NCBI GenBank assembly: GCA_910588825.1 | Contig: CAJURF010000081.1 | Coordinates: 1 to 16,536, forward strand | Length of the DNA stretch: 16,536 nt | Source of the DNA: an uncultured Lachnospiraceae bacterium | Lineage (GTDB): Bacteria; Bacillota; Clostridia; Lachnospirales; Lachnospiraceae | Direction: 5' to 3' | In this document: positions 13,070-16,536 of the stretch, piece after piece | Position numbering within the stretch: position 1 is the first letter of the stretch | Layout: each line of letters opens with the position of its first letter | Made by a program: the position numbers and the translations under genes | The notes under the pieces: generated by a model | Seen by the model: only the letters and a program-made list of their open reading frames with translations | What the model was told of the DNA's origin: nothing | Database searches by the model: none

Positions 13070-14239
13070 CTATTCTTCTTCCCCGCTGCCGATAATGGTA
13101 GAATAATCCAGCAGAACCACGCCTGTATCATCGTCTTCAATAACTTTTGGAGCTTCTCCCTCAGATTTTGCCTTCTCCAGTAATTCCTCTGCTGTATAGA
13201 GGGGAATCGCCACCTTTACTGTCTGCTCCGGCTCTTCTTTCTCCTGCTTTGTCTCCTCTGTTGTCTCTTCCTGGCCTTTTTTTGCCTGGTCAGCTGAATC
13301 TTTATCTCCCTCTGGGGAAATTTTTTTCACATCCGGAATCTCTGCTGTGGGAATCTTCTCTATTTCCCCGCTTGGCGGAAGTACCGCCACAGCCCCTATC
13401 TCTTTTTTTAATTCTTCATGTGCCTGGTCTGCCGCCTGCTCTGCAGGAGAATTCCCGTCCAGACCCAGTATGGCCTCTACCGGTTCCATATCTTCTATAA
13501 AACCCCCGGTCCGGGCTATTTTCTTCGCCGCCTTTATCCGGCGTTTTTCTTCTTTTCTTCTCTCCCTGGATTCTTCTTTAAGCCGTGCCACTTCTGCCTT
13601 CTGGCGGGCACGCATTTCTTTCTTTAACTGACGTTTACTCTTTGGCTCCGATGCCAATGCCTGTTCATCTGCCGCCTGGGCAGATACCCCTTCACCAGCC
13701 GCTGGCGCATCTGGCTCCGTCTGGTCATCGTCTTCTTCATCTTCCGGCTCCTCGTCTGGCAGTTCCTTATCCCTTCCCCAAATTTCAGCCAAAACAAACA
13801 ATATAATAAGAAACAACACACCAAGGCCGATAATAATCAGCCCTTCTGTGGACTGAATCGCCATCAGAAGAAATCCAATACCCCACACAGTAAAAATCAC
13901 CCGGGTCACATCCCCGCTGAGGGTCATGGCTTTCGGTTCCCCTCTTGAGGCCCCTTTATCTATTACGGTAAATGTACTGTTGTCCAGATCAATTTCTTGG
14001 ACTCCGTACAGGCGGACCTGATTTCCATTTTGTACAATAATCGAATCTCCCACCAGAACACTGCTGGCAGATATCTCTTTTCCATAACTAACTGAACCCA
14101 GCGGCAGATTTGTCTCTAGGTCTGTATCGTCAATGGTGATTGTGGAAATTCCCATAAACGGCGGAACAGCCAATGCCAAAATACACGCAATCAATAGAAA
14201 TACAACCAGATGCACGATAAATTTTAAAAATCTGGACAT
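13070..14239 (-). CDS. Membrane protein with degenerate signal-peptidase-like domain and charged tail
   Basis: 389 aa; I do not recognise a named family. What is seen: a helix at residues 7-25; an outside beta-type domain at about 31-110; two helices at about 112-128 and 132-152; an acidic stretch (159-175); a strongly basic, probably coiled-coil segment (200-243); then a low-complexity Glu/Lys-rich tail ending in a small hydrophobic motif (VVLLDYSTII, 374-383). The order helix, beta domain, C-terminal helix and the pieces LETNLPLGS (41-49), VGDSI (64-67) and DKGAS (94-98) resemble SipW/ER-type signal peptidase I, but the catalytic Ser, His and Asp positions appear as Asp40, Tyr78 and Ala97. 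I infer a non-enzymatic relative, role unknown. AAGGAG lies 9 nt before the ATG. It has its own promoter and terminator. Confidence 0.85.
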   Translation of the reverse strand: MSRFLKFIVHLVVFLLIACILALAVPPFMGISTITIDDTDLETNLPLGSVSYGKEISASSVLVGDSIIVQNGNQVRLYGVQEIDLDNSTFTVIDKGASRGEPKAMTLSGDVTRVIFTVWGIGFLLMAIQSTEGLIIIGLGVLFLIILFVLAEIWGRDKELPDEEPEDEEDDDQTEPDAPAAGEGVSAQAADEQALASEPKSKRQLKKEMRARQKAEVARLKEESRERRKEEKRRIKAAKKIARTGGFIEDMEPVEAILGLDGNSPAEQAADQAHEELKKEIGAVAVLPPSGEIEKIPTAEIPDVKKISPEGDKDSADQAKKGQEETTEETKQEKEEPEQTVKVAIPLYTAEELLEKAKSEGEAPKVIEDDDTGVVLLDYSTIIGSGEEE

Positions 14240-14303
14240 TCTTTTACTCTCCTTGTCGTTCCATATCCCCCCTGCTGAATAATTACATTCTATACCCGTG
14301 AGT

Positions 14304-14357
14304 CAAATGATTTGCCAGCAGTCCTTCACTGTTTCAGGCAAAACAGCAAATCATTTG
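14304..14357. repeat. 12-bp inverted repeat made of two operator-like dyads
   Basis: CAAATGATTTGC (14304-14315) and its exact reverse complement GCAAATCATTTG (14346-14357) are separated by 30 bp. Each arm contains an 11-bp dyad of the form CAAAT-N-ATTTG. The dyad centres are 43 bp apart, close to four helical turns. In RNA the arms could pair to a 12-bp stem with an inner CTGTTT/AAACAG hairpin. Both DNA-operator and leader-RNA readings are possible. Confidence 0.7.
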
Positions 14358-14366
14358 GCAAATACG

Positions 14367-14382
14367 TATACTCTTGAGTATA
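14367..14382. repeat. Palindrome TATACTC-TT-GAGTATA at the -10 box
   Basis: Seven-bp arms with a two-base centre. The downstream edge on the minus strand coincides with the predicted -10 hexamer TATACT (14377-14382) and covers the likely transcription start. It is a candidate site for a regulator of the membrane-protein gene, or a by-product of the promoter sequence. Confidence 0.6.
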
Positions 14383-14405
14383 ACATTAAAAAAGAAATCT
14401 GTACA
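14377..14405 (-). promoter_or_regulatory. Extended -10 promoter of the membrane-protein gene
   Basis: TATACT (14377-14382) preceded by TGT (14383-14385) gives an extended -10. A 17-bp spacer leads to TGTACA (14400-14405), which matches the -35 consensus at four of six positions. The predicted start lies near 14370, about 130 nt before the ATG, so the two CAAAT-N-ATTTG dyads are in the transcribed leader. Confidence 0.6.
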
Positions 14406-14422
14406 CAAGAAAGTTGAAGATT

Positions 14423-14452
14423 AAAAGTTACTGTCCACCCATTGAACAGTAA
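14423..14452 (-). terminator. Terminator hairpin after the radical SAM gene
   Basis: TTACTGT (14446-14452) pairs with ACAGTAA (14428-14434), and two more pairs (T-G, C-G) extend the stem to 9 bp with a 7-nt loop. Four Us follow after one C. It starts 4 nt after the stop codon at 14456. The short U-run makes it a moderate terminator. Confidence 0.6.
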
Positions 14453-14455
14453 TGA

Positions 14456-16141
14456 TTACATCGTCAAATTTGATATCTGCCTGCAGGTACCATTATTCGT
14501 CAGCGGGTCCCTGCGGGTATAATCAAACAGCAGTGTTTCTTCTGATAACACTTCTATATGAACAGTTTTCGGCAGTTTCTCACGGCGTATATAATCTCTG
14601 ATGTCTTTCTGCCACTGTTCCTGGCACTTCATCCACGCCGGACGGCTTTTCAAATTCTCCCGGCTGTACAGGTCCACTGTCATGGCTTCTGTCAAATTTT
14701 CCAGCAGTCTTTCCCTTTCTTCCTTCTGTAAGGCCTTAGTCCATTCCACCACAAATTCCCGCAGAATCTCATATCTGCGCAGACGGGAGTGGGAAATCTG
14801 GCTGTAACCTTTTCTCTCATAAAAATCACCCAGCGCTTCATAAAAAGCAAAAAACGAGGGAAACAAATGCTCCAATAAAGACAGCGTGCGCAGAAACTGG
14901 CCGCTGTTATAATAGATTTCCACCATACTTTCCACTTGTTTCAGGGAAAGAATTTCTTCATAAGAAAGCCATCTGGTCTTCAGCACTTCATAGGGTTCCC
15001 GGTTCATGTACACACATCCATACTTCCCGGCCATTGTTTCCATCCGGGACCCTTTCAATATTTTCAGGAAACCCAGCTGCAGCTGCTGGGGACGCATCCC
15101 GTACACTGCATCAAAAGAGCGGGAAAAACTCTCGTAATTTTCAAAAGGCAGCCCTGCAATCAGATCCAGATGCTGATGAATATTCCTGCCCTGACGGATT
15201 TTTTCCACACAGATTTTCAATTTGGAAAAATTCATATTCCGGCATATCTCCTGGAGAGTCCTGGGATTTGCCGACTGAACGCCGATTTCCAGCTGGATCA
15301 ATCCCGGCCGCATGGAGTGCATACAGGCAATTTCCTCATCCTCTAAAAGTTCCGCTACAATTTCAAAATGAAAATTCGTAATTCCCCTGTCCTGCTCCGC
15401 CAAAAATTTCCATATTTCCAAAGCCCGCTTCCGATTGCAGTTGAATGTCCGGTCTACGAATTTCACCTGGGGAACTTTTCTGTCTATGAAAAACTGCATT
15501 TCCTGTTTTACCAGTTCCAGACTTCGAAAGCGTATTTTCTTTTCTATGGAAGACAGGCAGTAACTGCAGGAAAACGGGCATCCCCTGCTGCTCTCATAAT
15601 AAATTATCCGATTGGAAAAGTCCTCCAGACAGCCGTAAGGAAAGGGGATACTGTCCATATCCAGCAGCTTTTGGTCCTGTGTCTCACAGACCGTATTTCC
15701 TCTGCGCACAGCAAGCCCTGGAATCTGGAGCAGCTGGTTTTGGTCTTTTCCCTGGCGGTAACACGTTACCAATTCCAGAAACGTTTCCTCCCCTTCTCCC
15801 TTCATGATGCCGTCCACGGCAGGATGCGCTTCCAGATATTCCCGGGCACAGTACGTAACTTCTGGCCCGCCTATCCAGATCCATATATCCGGGAGAAGTT
15901 TGCGTATCTCCCCTGTCAGTTCCTCAATCAGAGATTTATTCCAGATATAACAAGAAAAGCACAAAAGCCCTGGACGGCTCTTGTATAGATCTTTTAAAAT
16001 TTCACCCATGGGCTGGTTAATGGTGTATTCTCTGATGCGGACCGGCTGACCGGCTTTCCCGGCATAAGCTTTCAGGCTGTATACAGCCAGGTTCGAATGA
16101 ATATATTTTGCATTTACAGCCGCCAGCACTATCTGGTCCAT
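14456..16141 (-). CDS. B12-binding-domain radical SAM protein (DUF4080 type)
   Basis: A 561-aa cytoplasmic iron-sulfur enzyme. The N-terminal Rossmann-like B12-binding-type domain (about 1-140) has AAVNAKYIHSNLAVYSLK at the start and IWIGGPEVTY (88-97). The radical SAM domain follows, with Cys188-x3-Cys192-x2-Cys195 (SSRGCPFSCSYC) for the 4Fe-4S cluster and SAM, and LIQLEIGVQSAN (291-302). The C-terminal part, including YYNSGQFLRTLSLLEHLF (410-427), fits DUF4080. The cobalamin-ligating DxHxxG motif is not seen, so cobalamin may bind base-off without a protein His or not at all. The substrate is unknown. AGGAGG lies 7 nt before the ATG. It follows the CysQ-like gene by 35 nt, probably in one transcript. 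Confidence 0.93.
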   Translation of the reverse strand: MDQIVLAAVNAKYIHSNLAVYSLKAYAGKAGQPVRIREYTINQPMGEILKDLYKSRPGLLCFSCYIWNKSLIEELTGEIRKLLPDIWIWIGGPEVTYCAREYLEAHPAVDGIMKGEGEETFLELVTCYRQGKDQNQLLQIPGLAVRRGNTVCETQDQKLLDMDSIPFPYGCLEDFSNRIIYYESSRGCPFSCSYCLSSIEKKIRFRSLELVKQEMQFFIDRKVPQVKFVDRTFNCNRKRALEIWKFLAEQDRGITNFHFEIVAELLEDEEIACMHSMRPGLIQLEIGVQSANPRTLQEICRNMNFSKLKICVEKIRQGRNIHQHLDLIAGLPFENYESFSRSFDAVYGMRPQQLQLGFLKILKGSRMETMAGKYGCVYMNREPYEVLKTRWLSYEEILSLKQVESMVEIYYNSGQFLRTLSLLEHLFPSFFAFYEALGDFYERKGYSQISHSRLRRYEILREFVVEWTKALQKEERERLLENLTEAMTVDLYSRENLKSRPAWMKCQEQWQKDIRDYIRREKLPKTVHIEVLSEETLLFDYTRRDPLTNNGTCRQISNLTM

Positions 16142-16176
16142 AAGCCATCCTCCTGCATCTTACTTTTAAAACATAC

Positions 16177-16536
16177 CTAAGCCAGTTTATTCTGATCACA
16201 ATTTAGAATATAAAATCCTTTCCGGTTCACACAGTCTTGGCGGTTATAAGTCATCTCGCTGTCATCCATCTGCCGGAAAATCCCCCCGGCCTCCTCCACA
16301 ATACACTGCATGGCTGCTGTATCCCACTCCATGGTGGGGTTGTGTCTGTAATAAACTTCCGCATCTCCTCTGGCAATCATACATCCCTTGATGGAACTGC
16401 CCACACGCACCAGATTTGTCAGATGATATTTCTCCAGAAGCCGCTCCATTTCCTCACAGCCGTGGGAACTGCTCATGACCACCCTCAAATCCTCTGTCCG
16501 GTCTGATACCTGGAGCTTTTTTATCTCCTGGCCTTT
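16177..16536 (-). CDS. cysQ: CysQ/inositol-phosphatase-family phosphatase, C-terminal part
   Basis: The last 119 codons of a gene that enters from the right edge; the frame is open up to 16536, so the start is not in the window. The segment LRVVMSSSHG, then VRVGSSIKGCMIARGDAEVYYR and NPTMEWDTAAMQCIVEEAGG match the CysQ branch; WDTAA with its Asp is the second metal-site signature of the inositol monophosphatase superfamily. CysQ removes the 3' phosphate from PAP/PAPS-type nucleotides; related members act on inositol phosphates, so substrate assignment is moderate. It is followed by the radical SAM gene, with no terminator between. Confidence 0.88.
   Translation of the reverse strand, partial: KGQEIKKLQVSDRTEDLRVVMSSSHGCEEMERLLEKYHLTNLVRVGSSIKGCMIARGDAEVYYRHNPTMEWDTAAMQCIVEEAGGIFRQMDDSEMTYNRQDCVNRKGFYILNCDQNKLA

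Noticed and set aside
12937..13140. Open frame of 67 codons on the minus strand overlapping the end of the membrane-protein gene
   Set aside because: It overlaps a real gene, runs through the terminator structure, and shows no family features or convincing ribosome-binding site.
15368..15988. 206-codon plus-strand open frame inside the radical SAM gene
   Set aside because: Antisense to a gene with clear motifs; no domain, no ribosome-binding site.
1..16536. CRISPR arrays, tRNA or rRNA genes, insertion sequences, prophage or defence genes
   Set aside because: No regularly spaced repeats, no cloverleaf, no transposase or integrase motif and no defence-type domain was seen; the window is core chromosome.

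Overview
The window is chromosomal DNA from a Gram-positive Clostridia-type bacterium, most probably a member of the Lachnospiraceae. I infer this from the S10-spc gene order, the zinc-ribbon forms of S14 and L36, the four-Cys (zinc) adenylate kinase LID, strong GGAGG ribosome-binding sites, frequent GTG starts, and the ribosomal protein sequences themselves. The species cannot be fixed from this reading. Every real gene I can support lies on the minus strand, so the window reads biologically from high to low coordinates.

Region 1 (16536-14423): the C-terminal part of a CysQ/inositol-phosphatase-family gene runs off the right edge. It is followed 35 bp later by a full B12-binding-type radical SAM protein (DUF4080 architecture). 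A hairpin with a short U-run follows.

Region 2 (14405-12985): a 389-aa membrane protein with its own candidate promoter. Two 11-bp CAAAT-N-ATTTG dyads and a third palindrome lie in its promoter and leader. Its N-terminal half looks like a signal peptidase of the SipW/ER type whose catalytic positions are all replaced. Its C-terminal half is a long charged cytoplasmic tail. A branched terminator-like hairpin ends the unit.

Region 3 (12884-1): the S10-spc ribosomal protein operon. A near-consensus sigma-A promoter (TTGAAA-17-TATACT) is followed by a roughly 250-nt structured leader. Then come rpsJ, rplC, rplD, rplW, rplB, rpsS, rplV, rpsC, rplP, rpmC, rpsQ, rplN, rplX, rplE, rpsZ (S14), rpsH, rplF, rplR, rpsE, rpmD, rplO, secY, adk, map, infA and the first 14 codons of rpmJ. 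Genes are packed with short gaps or overlaps (TAATG at rplD/rplW and rplO/secY; 14 nt at rplP/rpmC). These genes make core parts of both ribosomal subunits plus the Sec channel, an adenylate-balancing kinase, the N-terminal Met-removing enzyme and initiation factor 1. An extended -10 promoter candidate sits between infA and rpmJ and could drive the alpha-operon part separately.

The ribosomal genes are ordinary. The items that deserve attention are the catalytically dead signal-peptidase-like protein with its operator-rich promoter, the S10 leader RNA, several hairpins at gene junctions (two with GAAA tetraloops, one enclosing the rpsS stop codon), and the rpmJ-proximal promoter embedded in a palindrome. 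I found no mobile element, CRISPR array, tRNA or rRNA.
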